From: Rahnella inusitata
GTDB taxonomy: Bacteria > Pseudomonadota > Gammaproteobacteria > Enterobacterales > Enterobacteriaceae
Reading direction: 5' to 3'
DNA length: 64,000 nt
Assembly: GCF_003263515.1 (NCBI RefSeq)
Contig: NZ_JYDE01000006.1
Location: forward strand, 1 to 64,000
Under the pieces are notes generated by a model. That model was given only the letters and a program-made list of their open reading frames with translations, was not told where the DNA came from and ran no database searches. A program made the translations under genes and the position numbers. Shown in pieces: positions 43,744-52,920 of this stretch (the first letter of the stretch is position 1; every line of letters begins with the position of its first letter).

Positions 43744-44622
43744 TTACTGGCGCAGTTCCAGCCCGGCGACGCGCTGCCAGTAGCCGTTACAGTCGGTTTT
43801 ATTGGTCAGATGCAGCGGTGCTAAACCACGCTCGTTATTGCGGAAGGCTTCAAGCGTGGTGAGAGAATCCATGCTTTCCGGCGAAAGCCGCACGATATCC
43901 ACCAGCCCCTGCATCGACATCAGTTCATTGCCGAGATTGTAGCAATAGCCGCTTTGCGTCTGGATACCGTTGAGCACGAACACTTGCTGATTTTCCTGCG
44001 ACAATACTTTGCGCCCCTGCGGATAATCGATGCAGCAGGTTTCGCATTCGTCTTTGGCTTTGTTTTCCGAACGTGCGGTAAAACAGCGCGCCGAGTACGC
44101 CAGCGGCAGATGTCCGTAGGAGAGGACTTCCACTTCAAACTTATCGCGGATGCCCAGATCCTGACACTGGTTCAGCAGATTCACCAGCCAGTCGCGGGAA
44201 AGCTCGACCGGCATACACCAGCGCATCATCCCCTGTTTTTGCAAAATTTTAAGTGTGACCGCGTTATAGCAGTTCAGCGCATGGCCGACCACAAACGGCA
44301 GGTTGCGCTCCGCCGCCATATTCACTGCGCCGAAATCATTGGCTTCCAGCAAGAATTCGCCGTTTTCGACGTAGCGCTTGAGTTCATTGAGTTCGGAGGG
44401 GGCCTGCAATAAGGCCAGCGTGGAGATCACCACCTGTTTGCCGCTCGCTGCCAGCTGGCGCGCGATGTCCATCCAGTCGTTCACTTTCATCTCACGGCGT
44501 TTGGTACAGACATTTTCCCCGAGATAAATCACGTCGGCGCTGCTTTCTGCGGCGGCCTGATAAAACGCTTCAACCTGCGCTTTCGGCCAGTAATAAAGGA
44601 TCGCCCCTAAAGAATATTTCAT
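43744..44622 (-). CDS. ubiV: UbiV (YhbV), O2-independent ubiquinone hydroxylation protein
   Basis: A 292-residue U32-peptidase-family protein, same length as E. coli UbiV. It carries a 4Fe-4S cluster and with UbiU and UbiT supports ubiquinone synthesis without oxygen. The four cysteine ligands are visible: one in GENVCTKRR near residue 39, and three in SARCFTARSE ... CETCC near residues 180-197. The start is ATG 44622, with a second ATG one codon upstream at 44625. It follows ubiU by 14 bases on the same transcript. Confidence 0.95.
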   Translation of the reverse strand: MKYSLGAILYYWPKAQVEAFYQAAAESSADVIYLGENVCTKRREMKVNDWMDIARQLAASGKQVVISTLALLQAPSELNELKRYVENGEFLLEANDFGAVNMAAERNLPFVVGHALNCYNAVTLKILQKQGMMRWCMPVELSRDWLVNLLNQCQDLGIRDKFEVEVLSYGHLPLAYSARCFTARSENKAKDECETCCIDYPQGRKVLSQENQQVFVLNGIQTQSGYCYNLGNELMSMQGLVDIVRLSPESMDSLTTLEAFRNNERGLAPLHLTNKTDCNGYWQRVAGLELRQ

Positions 44623-44636
44623 CATCGTCTCTTCAG

Positions 44637-45632
44637 TTACTGCCATTTGCGGTGATACGCCCCGAGCGTGGTTTGCGTACCTTCAGACATTGCACCCAGC
44701 GTGCTCATCCACGCGGCATCGGTTTTGAAATTCTGTGGATCAGCCATACAGCGGTCGATCGCCGCACGCCAGACTCGGGCGACCTGACTGACATACGCCG
44801 GACTGCGCTGGCGTCCTTCAATCTTCACCGAGGCAATATTGGCAGCGAATAATTCCGGCAAAAGCTCCAGCGTATTCAGGCTGGTCGGCTCTTCCAGCGC
44901 GTGATACTTCGCGCCATCCACCAGATAACGGCCTTTGCACAACGTCGGATACCCGGCATTTTCGCCTTCGTCATAACGGTCGATCAGCACGTCGTTCAGG
45001 CGGGATTCCATGCCCTGTGCGGTTTGCTGCCAGCGGACGAAGCGCGCGGGTGAACACGCACCCACGGTGTTTGGAGATTCTCCGGTCAGATAGGAGGACA
45101 GATAGCAGCGGCCTTCGGCCATGATGCACAGGCTGCCGAACGCGAACACTTCCAGCGGCACCACCGTCGTGCGGGACAGCTGGCGCACCTGATGCATGGA
45201 AAGCACACGCGGCAACACTACGCGTGCGACGTCAAAGTTACGTTTATAGAAACGAATGGCTTCGTCGTTGGTGGCGGATGCCTGCACCGAGACGTGGCGT
45301 TCAACATGAGGATATTTATTGGCGGCGTAATCAAGCATCGCGATATCAGCCAGGATCAGCGCATCGGCACCGAGTTGCGCGGCCATGTCCACGGCGCGTT
45401 CCCAGCGCTGATAACCGTCCGGGTGTGCAAATGTGTTGATGGCAATATGCAGTTTCCGGCGATGGCGGTGAACATAGTTGGCCGCCTCCTGGAGCTTTTT
45501 CTCGGTGAAATTCAGACCGGCAAAATGACGCGCATTGGTATCGTCTTTCAGGCCGATATAAACCGCATCGGCACCATTATCGACTGCCGCTTTCAGCGCA
45601 GGTAAATTCCCTGCCGGGCAAAGTAGCTCCAT
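44637..45632 (-). CDS. ubiU: UbiU (YhbU), O2-independent ubiquinone hydroxylation protein
   Basis: A 331-residue U32-family 4Fe-4S protein that forms a complex with UbiV and hydroxylates the ubiquinone ring anaerobically, with prephenate as oxygen donor in E. coli. Conserved segments include MELLCPAGNLPALKAAV, GSLCIMAEGRCYLSSYLTGESPN and GACSPARF. The ATG at 45632 fits homology exactly; a longer in-frame start at 45740 adds 36 unrelated residues. It is the first gene of the leftward ubiU-ubiV unit, divergent from ubiT. Confidence 0.95.
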   Translation of the reverse strand: MELLCPAGNLPALKAAVDNGADAVYIGLKDDTNARHFAGLNFTEKKLQEAANYVHRHRRKLHIAINTFAHPDGYQRWERAVDMAAQLGADALILADIAMLDYAANKYPHVERHVSVQASATNDEAIRFYKRNFDVARVVLPRVLSMHQVRQLSRTTVVPLEVFAFGSLCIMAEGRCYLSSYLTGESPNTVGACSPARFVRWQQTAQGMESRLNDVLIDRYDEGENAGYPTLCKGRYLVDGAKYHALEEPTSLNTLELLPELFAANIASVKIEGRQRSPAYVSQVARVWRAAIDRCMADPQNFKTDAAWMSTLGAMSEGTQTTLGAYHRKWQ

Positions 45633-45936
45633 GATCATTCCTTGCTGCAACCGGACAGCGTAGCTGAAGGGTTGATAGTGATGAGAAGCCATGTGCCGAC
45701 GTAATTCATTCATCAGCGAAGGCTTTGATTGGCGAACCATTTTAGAGAAGCTATGGATGCAATATTTTGATTTGAGGCAGTTTATGGGGTATTGAGAGGG
45801 GGAGTTAGGGCCGGGGAGGTTGTACGTGACGTTTTTCTGTTGCAGTATTTATTGATGCAGGCCGCTGAATGAGTCTGGCGATGTGGCAAAATAGTGCCAA
45901 GAGTTGCCCAAAAAGTTACCTAAAGGAGTAGTGCCA
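45633..45936. other. 304-base divergent region between ubiU and ubiT, with possible FNR half-sites
   Basis: No gene on either strand. Two FNR-like sequences stand out: TTGATAGTGATGAG at 45672 (8 of 10 conserved positions) and TTGATTTGAGGCAG at 45767 (perfect left half, poor right half). The ubiTUV genes of E. coli are FNR-activated, so anaerobic control from this region is expected. Confidence 0.5.
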
Positions 45937-46458
45937 GTGTTGCAAAAACTACGTGCACGTATGGTTCGTCAGGGGCCATCCCTGTTAAGTGTGCCTTTAA
46001 AATTCACCCCTTTCGCGCTACGGCGTCAGGTTTTGCAGCAAGTGTTGAGCTGGCAGCTACGTCAGGCACTGGCCGACGGTGAACTGGATTTTTTGGACAG
46101 CCGCTGGTTAAAAATTGATGTCACCGATCTCAGTCTGAGCTGGCAGATGTCAGTCGACGCCGGAAAACTGGTGATCCGCGAAGAAGGCGTTGCCGATGTC
46201 AGTTTCAGCGGTCACGCCAATGATCTGATCCTGATCGCAGCCCGTAAAGAAGATCCGGACACGCTGTTCTTCCAGCGCCGTCTGCGTATTGAGGGCGATA
46301 CCGAACTCGGTCTGTATGTGAAGAATCTGATGGATTCTATCGATCTTGATACCATGCCTGTGTTGCTGAAAAATGGCCTGTTACGTCTGGCCGATTTTGT
46401 CGAAGCGGGTATGCAGGAGGACCGCGAGCCGCAAGCTCCGGTAGCTGAACCATGTTAA
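45937..46458 (+). CDS. ubiT: UbiT (YhbT), SCP2-domain anaerobic ubiquinone accessory factor
   Basis: A 173-residue SCP2 (sterol carrier) domain protein that binds isoprenoid lipids and supplies the hydrophobic quinone intermediate for UbiUV. Conserved GPSLLSVPLKFTPFALRRQVLQ at the N-terminus and DPDTLFFQRRLRIEGDTELGLYVKNL. The GTG at 45937 was chosen because it aligns with the E. coli start (MLDKLRSR) and has a GGAG site nine bases upstream; GTG 45931 and TTG 45904 are weaker choices. Its end overlaps yhbS by 7 bases. Confidence 0.92.
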   Translation: MLQKLRARMVRQGPSLLSVPLKFTPFALRRQVLQQVLSWQLRQALADGELDFLDSRWLKIDVTDLSLSWQMSVDAGKLVIREEGVADVSFSGHANDLILIAARKEDPDTLFFQRRLRIEGDTELGLYVKNLMDSIDLDTMPVLLKNGLLRLADFVEAGMQEDREPQAPVAEPC

Positions 46459-46955
46459 TCCGAACTGAAATTCCTGTTGATGCAGCAGGCATTGACCGCC
46501 TCCTGCGTTCCGCTTTCCCTACGGGCGCAGAAGCCGATCTGGTGCAGGAACTGCGCGAAGACGGCTTACTGACGCTGGGCGTTGTGGCAACCGATGACGA
46601 AGGCGGCGTGGTCGGTTACGTCGCGTTTTGCCCGGTCGATATTCAGGGTGAAGATCGCAACTGGGTCGGGCTGGCACCGCTGGCGGTGGAAGAATCTCTG
46701 CGCCGTCAGGGGCTTGGCGAAAAGCTCATTTACGAAGGGTTAGATTCCCTGAATGAATTCGGTTACGCCGCGGTGGTGGTGCTGGGCGATCCTGCCTATT
46801 ACGGTCGCTTCGGTTTTAAACCGGCGGCTGCCCATGACCTGCATTGCCGCTGGTCGGGCGCTGAAGGCACTTTCCAGCTGTTCACCCTGACCGATGACGC
46901 GCTGACCAACGCCAGCGGAGAAGTGGTTTTCCCGACGGCATTCAACAAGTTATAA
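46452..46955 (+). CDS. yhbS: GNAT-family N-acetyltransferase YhbS
   Basis: A 167-residue acetyltransferase of the GCN5-related family, E. coli length. The acetyl-CoA motif is RRQGLGEKLI with the preceding LAPLAVEES strand; the C-terminal VVVLGDPAYYGRFGF stretch is typical of the YhbS subgroup. Substrate is unknown. It overlaps ubiT by 7 bases, so they are probably co-translated. Confidence 0.93.
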   Translation: MLIRTEIPVDAAGIDRLLRSAFPTGAEADLVQELREDGLLTLGVVATDDEGGVVGYVAFCPVDIQGEDRNWVGLAPLAVEESLRRQGLGEKLIYEGLDSLNEFGYAAVVVLGDPAYYGRFGFKPAAAHDLHCRWSGAEGTFQLFTLTDDALTNASGEVVFPTAFNKL

Positions 46956-46974
46956 TTCCCCCACGGGTCTGTTC

Positions 46975-47298
46975 TCAGGCCCGTTGGCTGACTTCCTCAA
47001 CCTCACTCTCCTGCAAGCCCAGATAACACGCCAGAGACTCCGGCGCGGCTTTCACCAGTAATTCCTTTTGCGCCTTACTCAGCTTTTTCACTTTCAGCTC
47101 CAGCTTTGACGCCAGCGAGCGGTCGCCCGCCGCACAGTGAAACGCCAGCTGCAACTCGCCTTTTCCACGCAGCGCTTTCGCCCCTTTTCCGGACTGATGT
47201 TCTCCCATACGCCGGGTCACGTCGGTGGTGATCCCGGTGTACAGCGCACCGGTCGGGGTTCTCAACATGTATAAATACCAGTTCGATGCAGCAGACAT
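46975..47298 (-). CDS. yhbQ: GIY-YIG nuclease-domain protein YhbQ
   Basis: A 107-residue single-domain GIY-YIG protein (UPF0213). The signature is [28 protein letters not shown], with the catalytic Arg and Tyr and a Glu further along ([13 protein letters not shown]). E. coli YhbQ is 100 residues; nuclease activity and role are little known. It converges on yhbS and is divergent from yhbP. Confidence 0.93.
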   Translation of the reverse strand: MSAASNWYLYMLRTPTGALYTGITTDVTRRMGEHQSGKGAKALRGKGELQLAFHCAAGDRSLASKLELKVKKLSKAQKELLVKAAPESLACYLGLQESEVEEVSQRA

Positions 47299-47414
47299 AG
47301 GCTCGGTGCGTTTAGCAAAATTTGCCTAAGTTTACCTGAAGCACATAAAGGAGTGACGTAAAAACGCAAAGCGGCGCGTTACACTGTGGGCAAAGAATGG
47401 AAAGGGCACCGTTG

Positions 47415-47867
47415 ATGAATAATCCCGACGATCTGAAACACATCCTGAAGTTTCTCAATAAAAATCACGTACTGGCGCTGTGTGCCGTCGCCGACGGCGA
47501 GATGTGGAGCGCCAACTGCTTTTACGTCACCGATTCAGAAAATCTGTCGCTGTATTTTATGACGGAACTGAAAACGCTGCACGGCACGCTGATGGCGAAA
47601 TCCCCGCAGGTGGTCGGCACCATCGCCCCGCATCCGAAAACCATCGCGTTAATCAAAGGCATTCAGTATCGGGGAGAAGCCACGGTGCTGAGCGGTGAGG
47701 AAGAGCATCGCGCGCGTACGCTTTACTGCACGCATTTTCCCGTCGCTGTTGCGATGAAAGCGCCGGTCTGGCGGCTAAAACTCAATTACATCAAGATGAC
47801 GGATAACGCACTCGGCTTTGGGAAAAAGCTGATGTGGGATCGGGTGGCGTCTGACAAACATCCGTAA
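47415..47867 (+). CDS. yhbP: UPF0306 flavin-type protein YhbP
   Basis: A 150-residue protein of the pyridoxamine-phosphate-oxidase-like split-barrel fold (UPF0306; E. coli 147), with VLALCAVADGEMWSANCFYVTD near the N-terminus. A flavin-binding or oxidoreductase role is likely from the fold, but substrate is unknown. The ATG at 47415 is favoured by homology over an in-frame start at 47397. Confidence 0.9.
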   Translation: MNNPDDLKHILKFLNKNHVLALCAVADGEMWSANCFYVTDSENLSLYFMTELKTLHGTLMAKSPQVVGTIAPHPKTIALIKGIQYRGEATVLSGEEEHRARTLYCTHFPVAVAMKAPVWRLKLNYIKMTDNALGFGKKLMWDRVASDKHP

Positions 47868-47953
47868 CAAGATATGTCTTATGGCGCTGCTTTAACAATG
47901 AGGTAACACTCAAATATCTCAATATGAAACGCCGTTTTTTAAAAGGAAGTGAT

Positions 47954-48595
47954 ATGGCAAAAGTTCTTCTTCTTGGTGGAAGTGGTCTGGTCGGGCGAGA
48001 ACTGTTGCGCCTGCTTCAGCTCGATCCGCGCGTCAGCCGCATCGTCGCGCCAAGCCGCCGTCCGTTGCCGCCTGGCAGCAAAGTGGTTAATCCGCTGGGA
48101 GCTAACCTGACCTCTTTGGTTGTCGCGTTGGATGAACCGATCGATTTGCTGTTTTGCTGTCTCGGCACCACGCGAAAGCAGGCGGGAAGCGCGGCGGCGT
48201 TTCGGGCTGTGGATTATGATCTGGTGGTCGACAGTGCCAAAGCAGCCAAGGAACTCGGAGCCCGCCATTGTCTGGCGGTCAGTGCTCACGGCGCTGATGC
48301 CACTTCGCGTTTTCTCTACAACCGTACCAAAGGGGAAATGGAACAGGCGCTGATGCAACAGGGCTGGCCGCTGCTGACGCTGGTCAGGCCGTCACTGCTG
48401 GTGGGAAAACGCCATCCGCCGCGCTTGCTCGAACAACTTAGCGCGCCGATGTTCAAACTGCTGCCGGGTAAGCTGAAAGCGATTGATTCCGATATCGTGG
48501 CGAAAGCGTTGCAGGAACAGGCGTTTAACGCCGGGTTGGGTGGCATCACGGTGCTGGAATCCGATCAGATTGCTGCCAGTATTGAAGAACTTTAA
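47954..48595 (+). CDS. NAD(P)-binding Rossmann-fold protein, YraR-like
   Basis: A 213-residue atypical short-chain dehydrogenase/NAD(P)H-binding protein. The nucleotide motif is VLLLGGSGLVGREL at residues 4-17; FCCLGTTRKQAGS and YNRTKGEMEQAL follow, close in pattern to E. coli YraR. The catalytic Tyr-Lys pair may be in YNRTK. The ATG at 47954 follows a strong AAAAGGAAG site. In E. coli yraR lies near the same yhb genes. Substrate unknown. Confidence 0.83.
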   Translation: MAKVLLLGGSGLVGRELLRLLQLDPRVSRIVAPSRRPLPPGSKVVNPLGANLTSLVVALDEPIDLLFCCLGTTRKQAGSAAAFRAVDYDLVVDSAKAAKELGARHCLAVSAHGADATSRFLYNRTKGEMEQALMQQGWPLLTLVRPSLLVGKRHPPRLLEQLSAPMFKLLPGKLKAIDSDIVAKALQEQAFNAGLGGITVLESDQIAASIEEL

Positions 48596-48687
48596 CCCTG
48601 AACAGGACGTTGAATCGGATCGCATTTCCCGTATGCCGGTGAAGCGTCGTTGATCCGCAGGAAGGATCTCTGTGATAGGGTAGGGAC

Positions 48688-48704
48688 AAAAAAGCAAAAT
48701 TTGC
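48688..48704 (-). terminator. Weak leftward terminator after the phn operon
   Basis: Read on the minus strand: a short stem GCAA/TTGC with a three-base loop and a run of six T, about 11 bases past the phnN stop. The stem is short, so termination could be weak. Confidence 0.4.
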
Positions 48705-48714
48705 CCCTTCCTTT

Positions 48715-49286
48715 TCAGCTCTCCTGCATTTCCCCGTGCGTTCTCTTCTGTCTGCTCAGTAATTCCCGTAAGGCCCTCAGCGTGTCCTGTAATTCGCCGT
48801 CGTTGTTCAGCCGCTGACACCCTGACGGCAAAGCGTTGTCATACTCTCTGGCACGATGCAGACGACAGGCAATCTGCGTGGCATCTTCGCGGCCACGCCG
48901 GGTCAGACGTTCCGCCAGCACCGCCTCGGACACCTGCAAACAGACCGGCAGCAAAAGTGTGCCATAACGCTGGCGGGCGCTTTCCAGATGCGCCCGCGAG
49001 CCGTTTACCACCACCTGACAACCGAGCTGCATCCAGCTGTCGATTTCAATTCCGACGCCGTAGCGGCACTCATGCGCCTGCCATTGCAGCGCGAACAAAC
49101 CCTGCTGCTGGCGTTGGATAAATTCGGCTTCGCTCAGCGCGATATGATTCTCGCAACCGGCGTCAGCGGCGCGCGTAATATAACGATGCGCCACCGCTAC
49201 GCCCGCCGGTAACTCCCTGCGCAGGCCTCCAGCAGGCTGTCTTTCCCCGACCCCGATGCGCCCATCAGATACAGTAAACGACTCAT
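48715..49286 (-). pseudogene. phnN: Frameshifted ribose 1,5-bisphosphate phosphokinase (PhnN)
   Basis: PhnN converts ribosyl 1,5-bisphosphate to PRPP at the end of C-P lyase catabolism. The start at 49286 gives MSRLLYLMGASGSGKDSLLE with an intact P-loop (GASGSGKDS), then at about 49226 the frame runs into a TAG at 49197. The rest of PhnN (VAHRYITRAADAGCENHIAL onward, ending 48715) is in the next frame. The 30-codon gap is 92 bases long, one short of a multiple of three: GAGGCCTG is read where GAGGC(N)CTG would restore continuity. Both parts are otherwise well conserved, so the lesion is either recent or a sequencing error. Confidence 0.9.
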
Positions 49287-49349
49287 TTTTCCTCCGCTAA
49301 CGGCCTTTCCCAGTCGATCTGCATTGAGCTGTCTCCCTGAAAAGATAGG

Positions 49350-49382
49350 GCAGGCGGGCTGGATCAAGCTTATCCCGCCTGC
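49350..49382. other. Hairpin just past phnM
   Basis: Perfect 9-bp inverted repeat GCAGGCGGG/CCCGCCTGC with a 15-base loop, 3 bases beyond the phnM stop and 63 bases before phnN. There is no T-run. It probably stabilises or processes the phn mRNA, reducing phnN relative to the upstream genes. Confidence 0.65.
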
Positions 49383-49384
49383 GT

Positions 49385-50521
49385 TTAAAACACCTGAATG
49401 CCCTGACGCCAGACGTTTTGCACATAGTGATGATCGCCATGCGCCCTTGCCAGCACCAGATCCGCCCGTTTGCCTTCGGCGATTTCGCCGCGATCCTGCA
49501 AGCCCAGCGCGTTGGCCGGATTTCGCGTCACCAGCTTTACCGCCTGCGGCAGGCTGAACGCATTGTTTTCATCACCGGCGATGCGGAACACGGCGTCGAG
49601 CAGGCTGGCGGGATAATAGTCGGAAGACAAAATATCCAGCAGCCCGAGCGATGCCAGCTGATGCGCCGCGACGTTGCCGGAATGCGAACCGCCGCGCACG
49701 ATATTCGGTGCGCCCATCAGCACCTGCAAACCGTTGGCGTGCGAGGCGCGTGCCGCTTCCTCAGTGGTCGGGAACTCGGCAATCACGCTGCCGAGCGCCA
49801 GCGATTCCTCGACGTGTGCGGTGGTCGCGTCATCATGGCTGGCCAGTGAAATATTGCGCGCGCGGCAATGGGCGGCAATCGCTTCACGGTTGGGCTGCGC
49901 CCAGCGGCGTGACAGCGCGATTTGCTCCTCCTGGAATTCATCCATCTGCGCGTCATTCATGTGGTATTTGCCCTGATAATACTCGCGGTATTTCTGCGGC
50001 GTGGAGAACTGGCGCTGGCCCGGCGAATGGTCCATCAGGGAAACCAGCGACAGTACCGGCGTATCCATTAACTGCTCGAACAGTGGCAGCGTCGTGTTGT
50101 GCGGCAGCTCGCAGCGCAGATGTAAACGATGCTCGGCGCGGTTGAGCCCGGCGTTCTGGCTGTTGACGATGGCGTTAATCATCTTTTGCAGATTATCCAG
50201 ACGGTGCCCGCCGTCGCGTACGTCTCCGACCGCCACCGCGTCGAGTACCGTGGTAATACCGCTGGCGATCATCAGCGCATCGTGACTGCTCATGGCCGAA
50301 TGGGCGGGCCAGTCAACTTTCGGGCGCGGCGTGAAAAACTTATCGAGATTGTCGGTGTGCAACTCGATAAAGCCTGGCATCAGCCAACCGCCCTGAGCAT
50401 CCAGCGCCTGCGGCAGCTGACTGCGGGTGTCGGCGAAGGCGCTGATCACGCCGTTTTGCATCTCCAGCGATCCCTCGACGATCTGACTGTCGAGCACCAG
50501 TTTGACGTTATTGATGATCAT
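49385..50521 (-). CDS. phnM: Alpha-D-ribose 1-methylphosphonate 5-triphosphate diphosphatase
   Basis: A 378-residue amidohydrolase-superfamily enzyme, E. coli length, that removes pyrophosphate from ribose 1-methylphosphonate 5-triphosphate before C-P cleavage. The metal-binding motif is [12 protein letters not shown] near residue 50, with ASHDD and SSDYYP further on. The start overlaps the phnL stop by 4 bases (ATGA). Confidence 0.96.
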   Translation of the reverse strand: MIINNVKLVLDSQIVEGSLEMQNGVISAFADTRSQLPQALDAQGGWLMPGFIELHTDNLDKFFTPRPKVDWPAHSAMSSHDALMIASGITTVLDAVAVGDVRDGGHRLDNLQKMINAIVNSQNAGLNRAEHRLHLRCELPHNTTLPLFEQLMDTPVLSLVSLMDHSPGQRQFSTPQKYREYYQGKYHMNDAQMDEFQEEQIALSRRWAQPNREAIAAHCRARNISLASHDDATTAHVEESLALGSVIAEFPTTEEAARASHANGLQVLMGAPNIVRGGSHSGNVAAHQLASLGLLDILSSDYYPASLLDAVFRIAGDENNAFSLPQAVKLVTRNPANALGLQDRGEIAEGKRADLVLARAHGDHHYVQNVWRQGIQVF

Positions 50522-51225
50522 GCGGACATCTCCGGGGCGGTTTCAGGGTTCATTTCGTACAGGCGGTCGGCAACGCGTTCGCGCACGTCGGCATCATGGA
50601 AAATACCGACTACCGCCGCTCCGCGCTGTTTCGCCTGTTCGATCAGCGTCACCACGGCGGCGCGATTGGTGGCATCGAGTGAGGCGGTCGGTTCATCGAG
50701 CAACAGCACCGGATAATCGACCACAAAACCACGGGCGATATTTACGCGCTGCTGCTCGCCGCCTGAAAACGTCGAGGGCGCGAGATGCCACAAACGTTCC
50801 GGCACGTTGAGATGTGTCAGCAGGGCGCTGGCGCGGGCTTCGCTTTGGGCTTTCTCCACGCCAAGTTCCAGCAGGGGTTGCATCACCAGATTCAGTGCGC
50901 TGATGCGCGGGATCACCCGCAGAAACTGACTGACCCAGCCTACGGTGTGGCGGCGCACCGCCAGAATCTCCCGCGCTTCGGCGCTGACCATATCGATTTG
51001 CTGGCCCTGATGTTCAACCCAAATCTGGCCGCTGTCTGGCAGATAATTGCCGTAGAGCGAGCGCAATAACGTGGATTTACCGCTGCCAGAATGGCCGTGC
51101 AGCACCACGCATTCCCCCGCGTCCACCGTCAGGCTGGCATTACTGAAAACAGGTAATCTGGCGCTGTTCTGGTTATGCAGAACAAAGGTTTTACTGAGAT
51201 TTTCGACCCTGAGCTTCGTCGTCAT
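50518..51225 (-). CDS. phnL: C-P lyase ABC-type ATPase PhnL
   Basis: A 235-residue ABC-type ATPase (E. coli 226). Walker A is GHSGSGKST, the signature is [15 protein letters not shown] and Walker B is [11 protein letters not shown]. PhnL binds the C-P lyase core with PhnK and is thought to drive its remodelling; it is not a transporter subunit. I chose the ATG at 51225 ([10 protein letters not shown]); a GTG at 51234 is in frame and has comparable support. Confidence 0.94.
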   Translation of the reverse strand: MTTKLRVENLSKTFVLHNQNSARLPVFSNASLTVDAGECVVLHGHSGSGKSTLLRSLYGNYLPDSGQIWVEHQGQQIDMVSAEAREILAVRRHTVGWVSQFLRVIPRISALNLVMQPLLELGVEKAQSEARASALLTHLNVPERLWHLAPSTFSGGEQQRVNIARGFVVDYPVLLLDEPTASLDATNRAAVVTLIEQAKQRGAAVVGIFHDADVRERVADRLYEMNPETAPEMSA

Positions 51226-51253
51226 TTTGGTCACTCTTTCTCTGGAATGAAGT

Positions 51254-52045
51254 TTAGGAAAGCACGGAAGACACTAAAAGCTGAGTGTAAGGATGATGCG
51301 GATCGTCGAGCACGCGGTCGGTTAATCCACTTTCCACCACCTGACCCTGTTTCATCACCAGCAAACGGTGCGCCAGTAAGCGCGCGACGCCTAAATCGTG
51401 GGTGACAATCACTACCGCCAGCTGCATTTCCACCACCAGCGTGCGCAGTAAGTCCAGCAGTCGCGCCTGAACGGACACATCCAGCCCGCCGGTTGGCTCA
51501 TCCATGAACACCAGACGCGGATGCGTCACCAGATTACGGGCGATTTGCAGACGCTGCTGCATGCCGCCGGAAAATGTGGTCGGCAGATCATCGATGCGCG
51601 ACACCGGAATTTCGACATCTTCCAGCCACTGGCTGGCTTTCTGGCGGATATCGCCGTAGTGCCGCTCGCCGACCGCCATCAGACGCTCGCCGATATTGCC
51701 ACCCGCTGAAACCTGACGGCGTAGGCCGTCCATCGGATGCTGATGCACCACGCCCCAGTCGGTGCGCAGCAGGCGACGGCGATCGCTTTCGGCCATGTCA
51801 TACAGTGACTGCGCGGCGGCCTGACCGTTGTTGTAAATGACGCTTCCCTGCTGCGGTGCGAGCCGCGCTGAAATCGACTGCAACAGTGTGGTTTTGCCCG
51901 AACCGGATTCGCCGACAATGCCCAGCACTTCGCCCGGATACAGATTGAATGACACATCGCAAAAGCCTTTGCCCGGCGCATACAGGTGAGTCAGGTTATT
52001 CACCGACAGCAGCGGCTCAGCGGTGAGATGTAATGGCGTAGTCAT
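51254..52045 (-). CDS. phnK: C-P lyase ABC-type ATPase PhnK
   Basis: A 263-residue ABC ATPase (E. coli 252) that docks on the PhnGHIJ core through PhnJ. Walker A is GESGSGKTT, the signature is [15 protein letters not shown] and Walker B is [12 protein letters not shown]. Its start overlaps the phnJ stop by 4 bases (ATGA); the phnL start follows 28 bases after its stop. Confidence 0.95.
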   Translation of the reverse strand: MTTPLHLTAEPLLSVNNLTHLYAPGKGFCDVSFNLYPGEVLGIVGESGSGKTTLLQSISARLAPQQGSVIYNNGQAAAQSLYDMAESDRRRLLRTDWGVVHQHPMDGLRRQVSAGGNIGERLMAVGERHYGDIRQKASQWLEDVEIPVSRIDDLPTTFSGGMQQRLQIARNLVTHPRLVFMDEPTGGLDVSVQARLLDLLRTLVVEMQLAVVIVTHDLGVARLLAHRLLVMKQGQVVESGLTDRVLDDPHHPYTQLLVSSVLS

Positions 52046-52920
52046 GGGCGGTTAACCTCGTTGGAAGCCTGTTGCTCAACTTGCTGAGCGCAGAAATCAG
52101 TGTCTGAGCAGACGAACATGCGGTTGCCCTGATCGTCGAGCACCACTTCGTCGAGATAGCTGTGGCGCGAACCGCAGATGGCGCATGGTTCGTCCCATTT
52201 CTGGACGGTGAACGGGTGATCGTCGAAGTCCAGACTTTCGACTTTAGTGAACGGCGGCAGGGCATAAATGCGTTTTTCGCGCCCGGCACCAAACAGTTGT
52301 AAGGCGGGCATCATGTGCATTTTCGGGTTATCAAATTTCGGGATCGGCGAGGGATCCATCACATAACGATCGTTCACCTTCACCGGATAAGCGTAGGTGG
52401 TGGCGATATGCCCGAAGCGCGCGATGTCCTCGTACAACTTCACCTGCATCACGCCGTATTCCTCGAGCGCGTGCATTTTGCGGGTCTCGGTTTCGCGCGG
52501 TTCGATAAAGCGCAGCGGCTCAGGGATCGGTACCTGAAAAATCAGGATCTGATCTTCCTGTAACGGCGTTTCCGGAATGCGGTGACGGGTCTGGATCAGG
52601 CTGGCGTCGACGGTTTTCTCGGTGGTTTTCACGCCCGCAACGCTCTGGAAGAATTTGCGGATCGACACGGCGTTAGTGGTGTCATCTGCGCCCTGGTCGA
52701 TCACTTTCAGCACGTCTTTTTCACCGATCACGCTGGCGGTGAGCTGGATCCCACCGGTGCCCCAGCCGTAAGGCATCGGCATTTCACGCCCGGCGAAGGG
52801 CACCTGATAGCCGGGGATCGCCACGGCTTTGAGGATCCCGCGGCGGATCATGCGTTTGGTTTGCTCGTCGAGATAACCGTGGTTATAGCCGGTGAGCACT
52901 GGCGCTGAATTATTGTTCAT
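52042..52920 (-). CDS. phnJ: Alpha-D-ribose 1-methylphosphonate 5-phosphate C-P lyase (PhnJ)
   Basis: A 292-residue radical-SAM enzyme that breaks the carbon-phosphorus bond, releasing methane from methylphosphonate. The 4Fe-4S ligands are the unusual Cys246, Cys249 and Cys271 (CAICGS and CSDTDFC) and the thiyl/catalytic Cys is Cys277, all in the conserved C-terminus; E. coli numbers are 241, 244, 266 and 272. The ATG at 52920 starts a short extension before GYLDEQTKRM; a longer open frame from 53016 lies inside phnI. It overlaps phnI by 11 bases. Confidence 0.96.
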   Translation of the reverse strand: MNNNSAPVLTGYNHGYLDEQTKRMIRRGILKAVAIPGYQVPFAGREMPMPYGWGTGGIQLTASVIGEKDVLKVIDQGADDTTNAVSIRKFFQSVAGVKTTEKTVDASLIQTRHRIPETPLQEDQILIFQVPIPEPLRFIEPRETETRKMHALEEYGVMQVKLYEDIARFGHIATTYAYPVKVNDRYVMDPSPIPKFDNPKMHMMPALQLFGAGREKRIYALPPFTKVESLDFDDHPFTVQKWDEPCAICGSRHSYLDEVVLDDQGNRMFVCSDTDFCAQQVEQQASNEVNRP

